A DNA stretch of 64,000 bases from Ktedonosporobacter rubrisoli (GCF_004208415.1 NZ_CP035758.1:9176001-9240000), one strand, 5' to 3'; positions 26,716-36,401 are shown, counted from the first letter of the stretch. Notes: generated by a model from the sequence alone, not told the origin. Translations and numbers: made by a program.

Positions 26716-26744
26716 ACTATAAATAGGCTATGCTGCAATGTCAA
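26716..26744 (-). promoter_or_regulatory. Sigma70-type promoter for the TPR kinase
   Basis: On the minus strand TTGACA (26744-26739), a 17-base spacer and TATAGT (26721-26716). The start codon lies about 60 bases beyond the predicted start of transcription. Confidence 0.65.
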
Positions 26745-26810
26745 TGGGCATGGGGCCGAAATAGACGTTCAGGCTATGTTCTGTTTTATATTCAGTTTCG
26801 TCGCAAGCAA

Positions 26811-26850
26811 GAAAAAAGCTCCGGTTATGCTGCCGCATAGCGCGGAGCTC
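26811..26850 (-). terminator. Intrinsic terminator of acnA
   Basis: On the minus strand AGCTCCG and CGGAGCT form the outer 7 bp of an extended stem, with TATGC / GCATA pairing inside, followed by six T. It lies just after the acnA stop and before the kinase promoter. Confidence 0.8.
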
Positions 26851-26866
26851 TTTTGGCAAAGAGATG

Positions 26867-29590
26867 TTAGCCCTTGAGCAGTTTGCGCATCACAGCTAAC
26901 AGAATGCCGCCGTTCTGATAGTAGGTGACATCAATCGCGCTGTCTAAGCGCGCGATGGTCTGGAATGTGAAGGTTGAGCCATCTTCGCGTGTCACCTTGA
27001 CAGTGACTTCCTTGTGCGGTTTCAACTCGCCTTCGATGCCCTGAATATCATAGACTTCATGTCCTGTCAGCCCTAGCGATTCTTTGCTCTCGCCTGGGCG
27101 GAACTGGAGGGGCAGAACGCCCATGCCGACCAGATTGCTGCGGTGAATGCGCTCAAAACTTTCGGCGATAACTGCCTGAATCCCCAGGAGCAAGGGTCCT
27201 TTGGCCGCCCAGTCGCGCGAACTGCCCGAGCCATATTCCTTGCCCGCAATTACCAGCAAAGGCACACCATCCTTTTGATAGCGCTCAGAAGCTTCATAGA
27301 TGGTTGTTTGCTCGCCATCGGGCAGATGGACTGTATAGTAGCCTTCTTTGTCAGGCGTCAGGCGGTTGCGCAAGCGAATGTTGCCAAAGGTGCCGCGTAC
27401 CATCACCTCATGATTGCCGCGTCGCGCACCATAGGTATTGAAGTCGCGCCTCTGCACACCATGCTCCTGCAGGTATTGACCGGCCGGGCTGGCTGCGGCA
27501 AAGCTTCCCGCCGGCGAGATGTGGTCTGTCGTGATCGAGTCATCGACCATAACCAGCACGCGGGCGCCGTGAATATCCTTTACCGGCGCGGGCTCGCTTG
27601 ACATGTTCTGGAAGAAAGGAGGCTCACGCACATACGTTGACTCAGGGTTCCATTCGAAGAGCGTGCCAGTTGTGTTGCTCAGCGACTGCCAGTTCTCATC
27701 GCCTTCAAAGACGTGGGCGTAGTTCTGGGCAAACACTTCAGGCGTGAGCGATTTGCTAATGACCTCGCGAACCTCTTCCTGAGAGGGCCAGAGTTCGCGC
27801 AGATAGACCTTATCGCCATTGATATCGGTACCGATTGGCTCGTGGGTAAGATCGATATCTACGGTGCCGGCCAGGGCATAAGCGACGACCAGCGGCGGCG
27901 AAGCCAGGAAGCTTGCGCGGACCTGCGGATGGATACGGCCCTCGAAGTTGCGATTACCGCTCAGCACCGCCGCCACCACAAGATCGTTATCCTGAATGGC
28001 CTCAGCGACGGGCTCCAGGAGAGGACCGCTATTGCCAATGCAGGTTGTGCAGCCAAAGCCAACCAGGTGGAAGCGGAGCGCTTCAAGGTAGGGAAGCAGA
28101 TCAGCTTTGCTCAGGTAATCAATGACGGCGCGTGAGCCTGGTGCCAGGCTAGTTTTGACTGCGGGGCTCACGCTCAGGCCGCGCTCAACTGCACGTTTAG
28201 CCAGCAAGCCGGCGGCAACCATGACCGAAGGGTTTGAGGTATTGGTACAGCTGGTGATCGCGGCAATCGCCACTGAACCATGCTTGACCTGGGTTTGCAT
28301 GCCACCCACCTCTACTGAAACGCCCTTTTTGTGGCCATTGCTTGCTGCAGCCACTTCGGCCTGCTCGGTCTTGAGGCGATCCGCGTAGACTGAACGGAAG
28401 GTCTTGCCCAGATCCTGGAGGGCCACGCGGTCCTGGGGTCGGCGCGGACCGGCCAGGCTTGGTTCGATGGTGCTGAGGTCGAGCTCAAGCAGATCATCAA
28501 ACAGTGGTTCTGGACTCTCGTCGGTGCGGAAGAGGCCTTGCTCCTTCGTATACTTCTCAACCAGCTCAACGAGCTTAGCATCGCGCCCAGTATCGCGTAG
28601 ATAGCCTAAAGTTACTGCGTCAACCGGGAAGAGCGTTGCAGTTGCCCCAAACTCTGGGGACATATTGGCAATGGTCGCGCGATCGGCAAGACCAAGCTGA
28701 CTCAAGCCGGGACCTGTAAACTCAACGAACTTGGCCACCACGCCGCGCTTGCGCAGCATCTGGGTCACTGTCAACACAAGGTCGGTAGCAGTTGTGCCCG
28801 CAGGCAAGCTACCAGTTAAGCGCATACCAATTACCTCGGGGGTGAGCAGATAGAGCGGCTGGCCAAGCAGCACTGCCTCGGCCTCGATGCCTCCCACGCC
28901 CCAACCCAGAACGCCAAGGCCATTGATCATCGTCGTATGTGAGTCAGTGCCAACTAGCGTATCGGGATAAGCAATCGTCTCATCGCCGTCTTTTCGCGTC
29001 ATCACCACGGTGGCTAGATATTCAAGGTTTACCTGGTGGACGATACCTGTGCCAGGAGGTACAACCCTGAAGTTATCAAAGGCCTCCTGGGCCCAGCGCA
29101 GCAGCGCATAGCGCTCGCTGTTGCGCTCATATTCCCGCTCGACATTGCGCTGAAATGCCAGCGTGGAACCAAAGGTGTCAACCTGCACCGAATGGTCAAT
29201 CACCAGATCGGCAGGCACGAGGGGATTAATCTTGCGTGGATCGCCGTTCATACGCGCGACCGCAGAACGCATTGCGGCCAGGTCTGCTACTGCAGGCACG
29301 CCCGTGAAGTCCTGTAGCAGGACACGAGCAGGCAAAAAGGGATATTCGGCATTGCTTGAACCGGCCTTGCCGGGGGCCCAGTTTGCCAGCGAGCGTATAT
29401 CCTCTTCTGTGATCAATTCACCGTCTGCATGGCGCAGCATATTTTCTAGAATAATTTTAACTGTGAACGGCAGCCGGTCGAGACCCTGAATCCCATGTTG
29501 GGCAAGAGTCGCCAGCCGATAATAGCGGATAGGGCCGTAAGCACTTTCCAGGGTCGTACGGGCACCAAATACATCTTTGTACGCAGCCAT
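26867..29590 (-). CDS. acnA: Aconitate hydratase A
   Basis: TCA-cycle enzyme converting citrate to isocitrate through a 4Fe-4S cluster, 907 residues. Cluster cysteines are seen in SCTNTSNPSVM and in GCTTCIGNSGP. Other family blocks are VVPPGTGIVHQVNLEYL, GTDSHTTMINGLG and the C-terminal swivel-domain block YGSGSSRDWAAKGP. The start is the ATG at 29590, nine bases after AAAGGA; a GTG two codons earlier is too close to that site. It is monocistronic with its own terminator. Confidence 0.97.
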   Translation of the reverse strand: MAAYKDVFGARTTLESAYGPIRYYRLATLAQHGIQGLDRLPFTVKIILENMLRHADGELITEEDIRSLANWAPGKAGSSNAEYPFLPARVLLQDFTGVPAVADLAAMRSAVARMNGDPRKINPLVPADLVIDHSVQVDTFGSTLAFQRNVEREYERNSERYALLRWAQEAFDNFRVVPPGTGIVHQVNLEYLATVVMTRKDGDETIAYPDTLVGTDSHTTMINGLGVLGWGVGGIEAEAVLLGQPLYLLTPEVIGMRLTGSLPAGTTATDLVLTVTQMLRKRGVVAKFVEFTGPGLSQLGLADRATIANMSPEFGATATLFPVDAVTLGYLRDTGRDAKLVELVEKYTKEQGLFRTDESPEPLFDDLLELDLSTIEPSLAGPRRPQDRVALQDLGKTFRSVYADRLKTEQAEVAAASNGHKKGVSVEVGGMQTQVKHGSVAIAAITSCTNTSNPSVMVAAGLLAKRAVERGLSVSPAVKTSLAPGSRAVIDYLSKADLLPYLEALRFHLVGFGCTTCIGNSGPLLEPVAEAIQDNDLVVAAVLSGNRNFEGRIHPQVRASFLASPPLVVAYALAGTVDIDLTHEPIGTDINGDKVYLRELWPSQEEVREVISKSLTPEVFAQNYAHVFEGDENWQSLSNTTGTLFEWNPESTYVREPPFFQNMSSEPAPVKDIHGARVLVMVDDSITTDHISPAGSFAAASPAGQYLQEHGVQRRDFNTYGARRGNHEVMVRGTFGNIRLRNRLTPDKEGYYTVHLPDGEQTTIYEASERYQKDGVPLLVIAGKEYGSGSSRDWAAKGPLLLGIQAVIAESFERIHRSNLVGMGVLPLQFRPGESKESLGLTGHEVYDIQGIEGELKPHKEVTVKVTREDGSTFTFQTIARLDSAIDVTYYQNGGILLAVMRKLLKG

Positions 29591-29885
29591 ATACACACGT
29601 CCTTTAGGGAGTATTTAATGTAGGAGATGGGTGACTACACATACGCACTTACGCGTCAACCCTTTGTTCTCGAACACTGATCTTGCCCTATTATATAACA
29701 AGAAGTCTCTCGCGGTGTCCTGAGGATAACCTGCCTCGTAATAATGGTAGGAGTAATACGTTATGCCGAATAAAGCCTGGTAAAATAGAAATAATAAGTG
29801 TACCTGGGCGTGTAGCGAGCTTGCATAATCCTCTTTTTGGTTATGTTCCGCAAAGAAGTAGTTCAGCTAGTAAGGAGTAAGATCA

Positions 29886-31064
29886 TTGAGGCGCATTCTT
29901 TATCCTTTTTGCCTGGTAATTTTTCTGCTGGCTGGTTGTGCTTCCGCAAGTCGATCGTCACAGCCGCCATCGACAACGCCGAATCCGCCGACAACCGGCT
30001 CAACTACCACCGCCGCTACTGCAGCAAGTATCCCAGGCCTCAACCTGCCGGCAGGCTTTCAGATAAGCGTCTATGCCAGAGACCTTAATATGCCCCGCTT
30101 TATGAGCATCGGACCCGCAGGAGTGCTTTTAGTGGCCAATCGGGGCACGAACTCGATTCTGGCTCTGCTGCCGGGATCATCGCCCCAACAAGCCGGGGCT
30201 CAGCGCGTCATTGCCAGTAACCTTAATGATCCAACAAGCCTTGTCATGCACGATGGCTACTTATATGTTGGTGAGCAGACGAGTATCGCGCGTATGGCGT
30301 TAGGCAAAGATCTTAAGGCCGGACCTGTAGAGCGTATCATCACTGATCTGCCAGCCGGCGGACAGCATGCTACGCGCACAGTACTGATCGGGCCTGATAA
30401 TCATATCTATGTGTCAATTGGCTCGTCATGTAACGTATGTATAGAAAAGGACCCGCACCGCGCAGCCGTCTGGGAGTATAACCTTGACGGATCGCAAGGT
30501 AAATTATATGCAAGAGGCCTGCGCAACGCCGTTGGTATGGCAGTCAATCCCTGGAATCAGCAAATATGGGTTAGTGTAAATGGGCGAGACCTGATGGGGG
30601 ATAATGTGCCGCCGGAGACCATCTATGCGTTGAAAGATCAAGGGGACTATGGTTGGCCTCGTTGTCATGCTGGAAATATTATTGATCCCGATTTTGGCCG
30701 TAGCGCTGCAGCTTGTCAGGGAGTACAGCAGCCTCTCGTGAAGATGCAAGCGCATTCTGCCCCTCTCGGTATAGACTTCTATCCGAAGACGGCAACGCAG
30801 TTTCCATCAAAGTACCAGGATAGCCTGTATATTGCATTTCATGGTTCCTGGAACCGTAATGCACCCACAGGTTATAAGGTTGTGCGTGTGCCATTACACA
30901 ATGGCGCTGTAGCTGGATCAGCCGAAGATTTTATCACCGGCTGGCTAACGAACGAGGGACCAGCCATGGGCCGGCCCGTGGGGATAACCTTTGCTCCCGA
31001 TGGTACCCTGTTCGTCAGCGATGATAAAAGCGGTGTAATCTATCATGTATGGTACCAGGCCTGA
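29886..31064 (+). CDS. Lipoprotein of the glucose/sorbosone dehydrogenase family
   Basis: Secreted lipoprotein of 392 residues. The signal ends in the lipobox LLAGCAS, then a low-complexity Ser/Thr/Pro linker leads into a six-bladed propeller of the GSDH family (PQQ-dependent sugar dehydrogenases such as sorbosone dehydrogenase). Visible blocks are LPAGFQISVYARDL, ATRTVLIGPDNHIYVSIG, GLRNAVGMAVNPWN, GDYGWPRCH and HGSWNRNAPTGYKV. The start is a TTG at 29886, eight bases after AAGGAG. A 'CNVC' pair in blade 3 may form a disulfide. The 295-base spacer upstream holds a TATAAT-like box for acnA and nothing else clear. Confidence 0.88.
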   Translation: MRRILYPFCLVIFLLAGCASASRSSQPPSTTPNPPTTGSTTTAATAASIPGLNLPAGFQISVYARDLNMPRFMSIGPAGVLLVANRGTNSILALLPGSSPQQAGAQRVIASNLNDPTSLVMHDGYLYVGEQTSIARMALGKDLKAGPVERIITDLPAGGQHATRTVLIGPDNHIYVSIGSSCNVCIEKDPHRAAVWEYNLDGSQGKLYARGLRNAVGMAVNPWNQQIWVSVNGRDLMGDNVPPETIYALKDQGDYGWPRCHAGNIIDPDFGRSAAACQGVQQPLVKMQAHSAPLGIDFYPKTATQFPSKYQDSLYIAFHGSWNRNAPTGYKVVRVPLHNGAVAGSAEDFITGWLTNEGPAMGRPVGITFAPDGTLFVSDDKSGVIYHVWYQA

Positions 31065-31125
31065 GCTAGAAGACCTGGTTAGTGTGCGTGTTGTCACAGA
31101 GCAAACATCATGCCAGAGCAATGTA

Positions 31126-31155
31126 TTGACAAAGTAGTGACACTTTCGATACAGT
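31126..31155 (+). promoter_or_regulatory. Sigma70-type promoter for the zinc-ribbon/TPR gene
   Basis: TTGACA at 31126-31131, 18-base spacer, TACAGT at 31150-31155, about 60 bases before the start codon. Confidence 0.65.
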
Positions 31156-31216
31156 AGAGGCACCAACTGACTGTGATATACAATCGCGAGGCATAGGACA
31201 TGGAGGAATGACGGTC

Positions 31217-32884
31217 ATGGGGTTGTGTTTGGACTTAGGAAGCTGTGGGTTTGCGAATCGCGACAAAGCTCGCTTCTGCGCCCAATGCGGTATTCCTACC
31301 AGAGGGGCTTTGCTGCAAGGACGTTATGAAATTCAACAACTAACTAGCAAGGATCGTGGAACAGTGACCTTGCAGGCGATTGACCGGTATGCTGGGCAAC
31401 CGGTGATAGTACGCGCTTTGGTACCACGAGAGTCGAGCGCTAAAACGCGCGAAGATTTTCTCCAGGACGCGGAATTGGCTGTGGCTCTCTCATCTCGTAT
31501 ACAAGAAGCTGGTAGTGTGCGTGTGGTTGACTATGGGCAAGATGGGCCACTGGCATTTCTTGTGAAGTCGGAATACGAACCTGTTACTGATGAACAAGGT
31601 CCGACCGCATCTGCTCAAAGCCTTGCGCAAGTCCAGCGCGATATATGGAAGGCTACGCAAACCCCCTTTTTTGGCCTGGACGACGAGGATGCGACAGTGA
31701 GGATGGCTGTTCCTGGTAAGCATAAAACGACGCAACCTCAGGGGCAACGCGATTGGCTGATGGAAGGCAACCAGGCCTACGAGCAGGGCAGTTATGAGGA
31801 AGCGCTGGGAGCCTATGAAGCGGCGACGGCGTATAATAGTTCTATGGTAGAGGCGTGGAGTGGGAAGGGGGCTAGCTTGCTACATCTTGGGCGCTCAGAG
31901 GAGGCCCTTAGCGCTTATGATCAGGCTATCGCGCTCTGTGCCGATAATCCAGAGCTCTGGACCTCACGGGGGAGTGTGCTCCATGAACTGGGACGTTATG
32001 ATGAGGAGATGGCATGCTATGATCAAGCCCTTAAACTGAATGCCGACTATGTGTATGCCTGGAGTGGACGGGGTATGGCCCTGGCGGAGCAGAATCGCCC
32101 TGAAGAGGCCTTGCTGGCATTTGATCGGGCTTTATTATTAGATCCCAGGCAATGTAATGTCTGGCAGGCGATGAGCGATACGCTCTACAGCCTGCAGCGC
32201 TATGATGAGGCTTTGCTGGCCATTGATCGGGCCTTCGAGATCGATGATAAACGGGCGTCTCTGTGGGATACGAAGGGGAATATTTTACGCCGCATGAAGC
32301 AGCCTGAGCAGGCCCTACCTTTGCATGAGCAAGCTACCCAACTTGATGCGTACAATGCCACTGTCTGGTTTGATCAAGGCAACGATCTGCGCGATTTAAT
32401 GCGCTTTCCAGAGGCGCTGGCTTCCTACGATCGCGCCCTTTCGCTTGATCCGACATTAGCCGGAGCATGGTATAATCGAGGAAATGTGCTGGCGGCCCTG
32501 CACAGGTATGAAGAAGCACTGGCTTCCTACGATGAAGCTCTTAAATATGATGAGGGGCTGACCTCAGCCTGGTATAATAAAGGCAGCTTATTGCACGAGC
32601 TCAAGCGTCATGAAGAGGCCCTGGTTGCATTTGATCGAGCACTGGCGGCAGATGCTCATTATATTGCAGCCTGGAATAACAAAGGTCTTTCTTTGTTTGC
32701 CCTGGGGTCTCTGGATGAAGCGTTGGCTGCTCTGGATCAGGCAACATCGTTTGCGCCAGAAGAGCCTGACGCCTGGTATAACAAGGCAGTTGTCCTGGAA
32801 AAGTTAGGCCGGCAGCAGGAAGCGCTCACATGTCAGCAATGGGCACAGTCATTGGATCAACGGAAAGGTCATATTGAGGTATAA
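31217..32884 (+). CDS. Zinc-ribbon protein with a kinase N-lobe remnant and 11 TPRs
   Basis: A 555-residue protein. It opens with a zinc ribbon (CLDLGSCGF..FCAQCG). Residues about 33-125 align with the N-lobe of the complete kinase encoded at 33108: GRYEIQQLTSKDRGTVTLQA in place of the glycine loop, VIVRALVPRE in place of the VAIK lysine strand, and VDYGQDGPLAFLVKSEY at the hinge. No HRD loop, DFG or C-lobe follows; a 50-residue linker leads into 11 TPRs with consensus AWxNKGxxLxxLxRxEEALxAYDxALxLD. It cannot phosphorylate by itself. The start is the ATG at 31217, nine bases after GGAGGA; an ATG at 31208 abuts that site. Confidence 0.88.
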   Translation: MGLCLDLGSCGFANRDKARFCAQCGIPTRGALLQGRYEIQQLTSKDRGTVTLQAIDRYAGQPVIVRALVPRESSAKTREDFLQDAELAVALSSRIQEAGSVRVVDYGQDGPLAFLVKSEYEPVTDEQGPTASAQSLAQVQRDIWKATQTPFFGLDDEDATVRMAVPGKHKTTQPQGQRDWLMEGNQAYEQGSYEEALGAYEAATAYNSSMVEAWSGKGASLLHLGRSEEALSAYDQAIALCADNPELWTSRGSVLHELGRYDEEMACYDQALKLNADYVYAWSGRGMALAEQNRPEEALLAFDRALLLDPRQCNVWQAMSDTLYSLQRYDEALLAIDRAFEIDDKRASLWDTKGNILRRMKQPEQALPLHEQATQLDAYNATVWFDQGNDLRDLMRFPEALASYDRALSLDPTLAGAWYNRGNVLAALHRYEEALASYDEALKYDEGLTSAWYNKGSLLHELKRHEEALVAFDRALAADAHYIAAWNNKGLSLFALGSLDEALAALDQATSFAPEEPDAWYNKAVVLEKLGRQQEALTCQQWAQSLDQRKGHIEV

Positions 32885-32913
32885 TACTCCTCGCATTTGC
32901 ATGTATGTATATA

Positions 32914-32944
32914 AAGGCGCGTGTTAGCAGTTAGCAGGCGCCTT
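32914..32944 (+). terminator. Hairpin after the zinc-ribbon/TPR gene
   Basis: AAGGCGC and GCGCCTT pair over 7 bp around a 17-base loop that contains the direct repeat TTAGCAG twice. It lies 30 bases after the stop; no U-run follows, so it is a weak terminator or a processing hairpin. Confidence 0.4.
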
Positions 32945-33107
32945 AAGTAAAATAACTCGATGTGTATTCCTGTTTCTTCTCTCTAGATATGTGTCCTGAC
33001 TGAAAGATATAGAATACTGCCGCCTCTACCTATGGCAAGTGGGTGCCGTCGAGGTATCCCTACGAATAGATATCTGTTAAAGGTGTCTTTATGACTCGGA
33101 GGAGGGA

Positions 33108-34865
33108 ATGCGACGCTGCGCCGATCTAGTTGATTGCGGTTATGATAATCGGGACAGCGAGTTGTTTTGTCGAGCATGTGCGCTGCCATTGTTAGGCACC
33201 GCATTAGCGGGTAGATATGTAGTAGAGGCTTTGGTGAGCAAAGGCGGATATGCGGCAGTATTTCGGGGAGTGGATCGAAACCTCTCTCGTCACGTCGCTA
33301 TCAAGGTACTGTTACCCAGCAGAACTACACCTGTTGAACACGATCATTTCCTGCGTGAAGCGCGTATTGCGGCTACACTGGACCACCCAAATATTGTGCC
33401 TATTCTCGATTATGGGAAAGATGGTCCTAGCGTTTTTCTCGTGATGCCACTGTATACAGCTGGATCATTGCGTACCCGGTTAGCTCAGGTGAATGGTCCT
33501 CTGCCAGCTCAGGAAACCTTGCATAATTTTACGCAACTTGCCAATGCTCTACACTATGCTCATACTCGCCCTCGTCCCGTTATCCATCGGGATATCAAGC
33601 CCGAAAATATTTTAGTTCATCAGGAAGACCATCGCCTGGTGATCACCGATTTTGGTATTGCACGTTTACTTGAGCCGGGAGCGCGCTTTGGTCAAACGGT
33701 GACTGTGCGTGGCACCGTGGGCTATATGGCCCCTGAGCAGACGAGCGGCATCGTTGATCCTCGTAGCGATCAATATGGCTGTGCCGTCGTGCTCTATGAG
33801 ATGCTGACCGGTTACCATCCAGTTGATCCGGCCAGTGGCAGCGTGCCGCCGGTCTCCGCGTTAAATCCAGAACTGCCAGCTACGCTGGATCTTGTCTTGC
33901 AGCACGCTCTTGCCACTCATCCTGAAGATCGCTACCTTGATATGCTGGAGTTCATGCGAGCCTTTGAGGTTGCCTGTCGCCCTTCCGCTAAGATGCGCAT
34001 TCCCGCCCTTAAGCAGCATACGCCAGCCGAAGTGCGCGTAGTGCCAACCGTACGTGGCTCGACGGGCGTCTCGTTGCCGGTAACTCCCATGGGAACCAGC
34101 AAACAGAGCTCCGTGCGCAACCAGCCGCTTATCAGTACTGGAAGCGTGCGGGAGAAGTGCCGCGAAGGTGATCAATTGCTCAGGAAGCAGCACTATTCTC
34201 AGGCCTTGCAGGTCTTTGAAGAGGTGTTGCGGCTGGACCCCAATAATTTTTACGCCTGGAATGGAAAGGGAACAGCACTTTATAATCAGGGGAATTATCG
34301 TAAAGCTTATGAGGCCTATCAGCGAGCCACGGAAATCGATCCCAACAATGCAGTCGTCTGGGTAAGCGCTGGCCTGGTGCTCAATCGCCTTGAACGCCAT
34401 CAGCAAGCGCTAGTGCATTTTGAGCGGGCCTTGAGCATTAATCCGCTTCATGTGGCCGCCTGGAATGGCAAGGCCGATACTCAGCTGGATCTGAACATGC
34501 CAGAAGAGGCCCTGGCCTCCTACGAGCAAGCTCTGGCTTATGATCCCAAGAGCTTCCAGGCCTGGAATGGTCTGGGGAATGCGCGCTCCTGCTTACGCGA
34601 TTTTGCCGGTGCTGTTGAAGCTTATACACAAGCTTTGCTGGTAAACTCACGTAGCGCTGTGGCCTGGGGCAACAAAGCCGAGGCCCTTATTCACCTGGGC
34701 CATAATCGTGCGGCCCTCGATGCCTTGCATGAGGCTACCGAGATGGATAAGGGATATACCCGCGCCTGGCTGTTGAAAGCCGACATCTACGATGCCCTGG
34801 GTAACGTACAGGAGGCTCAGAAGGCGCGCAGGCGGGCCAGATCCTGGGGAATGAAGAGTTTCTAA
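33108..34865 (+). CDS. Zinc-ribbon Ser/Thr protein kinase with 7 TPRs
   Basis: Soluble kinase of 585 residues. The zinc ribbon (CADLVDCGY..FCRACA) is followed by a full Hanks kinase: VSKGGYAAVFRG loop, HVAIKVL lysine, HRDIKPEN with Asp162, DFGIARLL, and MAPEQTSG. About 60 residues of linker lead to seven TPRs (AWNGKGTALYNQGNYRKAYEAY and on). Membrane segments are absent. The start ATG follows GGAGGAGG. It is a tandem paralogue of the gene at 31217, sharing the zinc ribbon, N-lobe and TPR plan, but here the catalytic C-lobe is intact. Target proteins are unknown; nearby FHA and HEAT proteins are possible partners. Confidence 0.93.
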   Translation: MRRCADLVDCGYDNRDSELFCRACALPLLGTALAGRYVVEALVSKGGYAAVFRGVDRNLSRHVAIKVLLPSRTTPVEHDHFLREARIAATLDHPNIVPILDYGKDGPSVFLVMPLYTAGSLRTRLAQVNGPLPAQETLHNFTQLANALHYAHTRPRPVIHRDIKPENILVHQEDHRLVITDFGIARLLEPGARFGQTVTVRGTVGYMAPEQTSGIVDPRSDQYGCAVVLYEMLTGYHPVDPASGSVPPVSALNPELPATLDLVLQHALATHPEDRYLDMLEFMRAFEVACRPSAKMRIPALKQHTPAEVRVVPTVRGSTGVSLPVTPMGTSKQSSVRNQPLISTGSVREKCREGDQLLRKQHYSQALQVFEEVLRLDPNNFYAWNGKGTALYNQGNYRKAYEAYQRATEIDPNNAVVWVSAGLVLNRLERHQQALVHFERALSINPLHVAAWNGKADTQLDLNMPEEALASYEQALAYDPKSFQAWNGLGNARSCLRDFAGAVEAYTQALLVNSRSAVAWGNKAEALIHLGHNRAALDALHEATEMDKGYTRAWLLKADIYDALGNVQEAQKARRRARSWGMKSF

Positions 34866-34893
34866 TAAAAATAATCGCCGTTGTTATATAGTT

Positions 34894-34924
34894 GGGGCAC
34901 GTGCGCGACTAATGGCCGTGCCCC
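34894..34924. terminator. Hairpin between converging kinase genes
   Basis: GGGGCACG (34894-34901) and CGTGCCCC (34917-34924) form a perfect 8-bp stem that overlaps the last codons of the minus-strand kinase. It lacks a U-run on either side, so bidirectional termination would be partial. Confidence 0.4.
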
Positions 34925-36312
34925 AGAAAAAGCATAATTAAGAGTAGCCCTACAGTCAGTAGCAACAGAAAGACAAGCCCGATAATCGTTACGCTAAAGA
35001 CCGATGGCCGCTGCAGCAGGAGCAGCGGTAAAATCGAGTGTGGAGGGGTAACGCTACGTTGCTTGGCCGTTGTAAGCATCGATATCGTGGTTGGTTTATC
35101 TGTTGTCGCGCCATTTCCGGGTCTGGGAAGTGGCGTTTGCTTGCGCTGCGCTGGCTCCTCTAAAGTTGCCACTTGCGCAGCCGGGGCTCGCAATTTTTGC
35201 TCTTGTCCAGGCTCTGCGACTTCCACAGCCTTCTCTGCAGCGCGCAGGGGGAGCGTGCTAGCATTATGGTGATCGGGTATATTTGCCTTCCCGCTAGCCT
35301 GGAGCGCGTGCGATTTTTCCGCGCTGTTTTGTTGTTTAGCCTGAGCATGGCGCAAGCGCAAAGCGTGCTGTAGAGCCGCATCATAGGCTTGTGCAAATGC
35401 CATTATATTCGGGTAGCGCTGCTCTGGTTTTTTGGCTAATGCATGCAAAAAGATTTCATCAAGTTCTTTAGGCAAAGAACTATTATGGACGCTTGGCGGA
35501 ACTGGCGGTGTGTGATGATGATGGTGTAACAACTGGGCTGCTGTACCCTCGAAGACGGCACGACCAGTCATGAGCTGATAGATCATCACGGCAAGCGCAT
35601 ACTGATCAGCCGATGGCCCAACGTGGACCGAGGTCGCTAGCGATGGATCATCGAATTGCTCGGGCGCCATATATAAGGGTGTTCCTACAGAGCGATGCAG
35701 CGAGCGCCCGCTGCGATAGAATGCAGCAAGCCCGAAATCAGCAAGTAGCAGATGTGGGCGACCATGAGGAAAGATACTTGTCAAATAAGCATATTGTTCC
35801 CCTTTTAAGGCGCCGCGTTCGACCCGAATCAAAAAATTGGTTGGCTTAATATCGCGATGAATAATCCCATGATCGTGGGCATATTGAAGAGCCGAGGCCG
35901 CATGCGTAAGATAATATCCCGCCTCTTCAGCTGAAATGGGCCAGCCAAAGCCAAACTGTTGTGTGCGTCTCTGTAGCCAGTTCCATAACGAGCCTTCCGA
36001 AATGTAAGGCATGATCAAATAGGTAATAGGAGGTCCATCTGGTTCGACGGTTTCTTCTCCAAAATGGTAGAGCGGCAAAATATGTTCATGTTCCAATTCG
36101 GCAACAGCACGCGCCTCGCGCTCAAATCTTAGAGCAGCTTGCTTCCCTTCAGGGGTGTTAGGAACGGAGCGCAGGTCCCCACACACTACTTTAATGGCCA
36201 CTCTTCGCCCGATGCGCGCATGTTGAGCTAAATAAATGTCACCCATACCACCGCTCTCGATGAGCCGTACAAGACGGTATCCTCCGAGAGTTTTCCCCAC
36301 CAGCATATTCAT
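34909..36312 (-). CDS. Membrane-anchored Ser/Thr protein kinase
   Basis: Kinase of 467 residues from the ATG at 36312, which follows GAGGG at eight bases; longer in-frame starts exist. Residues about 8-275 hold the kinase: ESGGMGDIYLAQ loop, RVAIKVV lysine, HRDIKPTN, DFGLAAFY, and MAPEQFDD. A Ser/Thr/Pro/Ala-rich linker of about 150 residues leads to one C-terminal membrane helix (FSVTIIGLVFLLLLTVGLLL) with almost nothing outside. So the kinase faces the cytoplasm and there is no external sensor domain. A 12-bp palindrome ACAGTATACTGT (36390-36401) lies upstream and overlaps a TATACT box. The HEAT gene precedes it on the same strand. Confidence 0.92.
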   Translation of the reverse strand: MNMLVGKTLGGYRLVRLIESGGMGDIYLAQHARIGRRVAIKVVCGDLRSVPNTPEGKQAALRFEREARAVAELEHEHILPLYHFGEETVEPDGPPITYLIMPYISEGSLWNWLQRRTQQFGFGWPISAEEAGYYLTHAASALQYAHDHGIIHRDIKPTNFLIRVERGALKGEQYAYLTSIFPHGRPHLLLADFGLAAFYRSGRSLHRSVGTPLYMAPEQFDDPSLATSVHVGPSADQYALAVMIYQLMTGRAVFEGTAAQLLHHHHHTPPVPPSVHNSSLPKELDEIFLHALAKKPEQRYPNIMAFAQAYDAALQHALRLRHAQAKQQNSAEKSHALQASGKANIPDHHNASTLPLRAAEKAVEVAEPGQEQKLRAPAAQVATLEEPAQRKQTPLPRPGNGATTDKPTTISMLTTAKQRSVTPPHSILPLLLLQRPSVFSVTIIGLVFLLLLTVGLLLIMLFLGHGH

Positions 36313-36389
36313 TTTTAAGTCCCTCGTGCTTGGAGGAGTGGGCATAGCTGCTAAGCCCTGTCTCCTCCTGATGATTCTCTTTCTATAAG

Positions 36390-36401
36390 ACAGTATACTG
36401 T
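36390..36401. promoter_or_regulatory. Palindrome overlapping a -10-like box upstream of the kinase
   Basis: ACAGTATACTGT is a perfect 12-bp palindrome about 78 bases before the kinase start and contains TATACT on the minus strand. No clear -35 box is found. A repressor site on the promoter is plausible. Confidence 0.35.
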
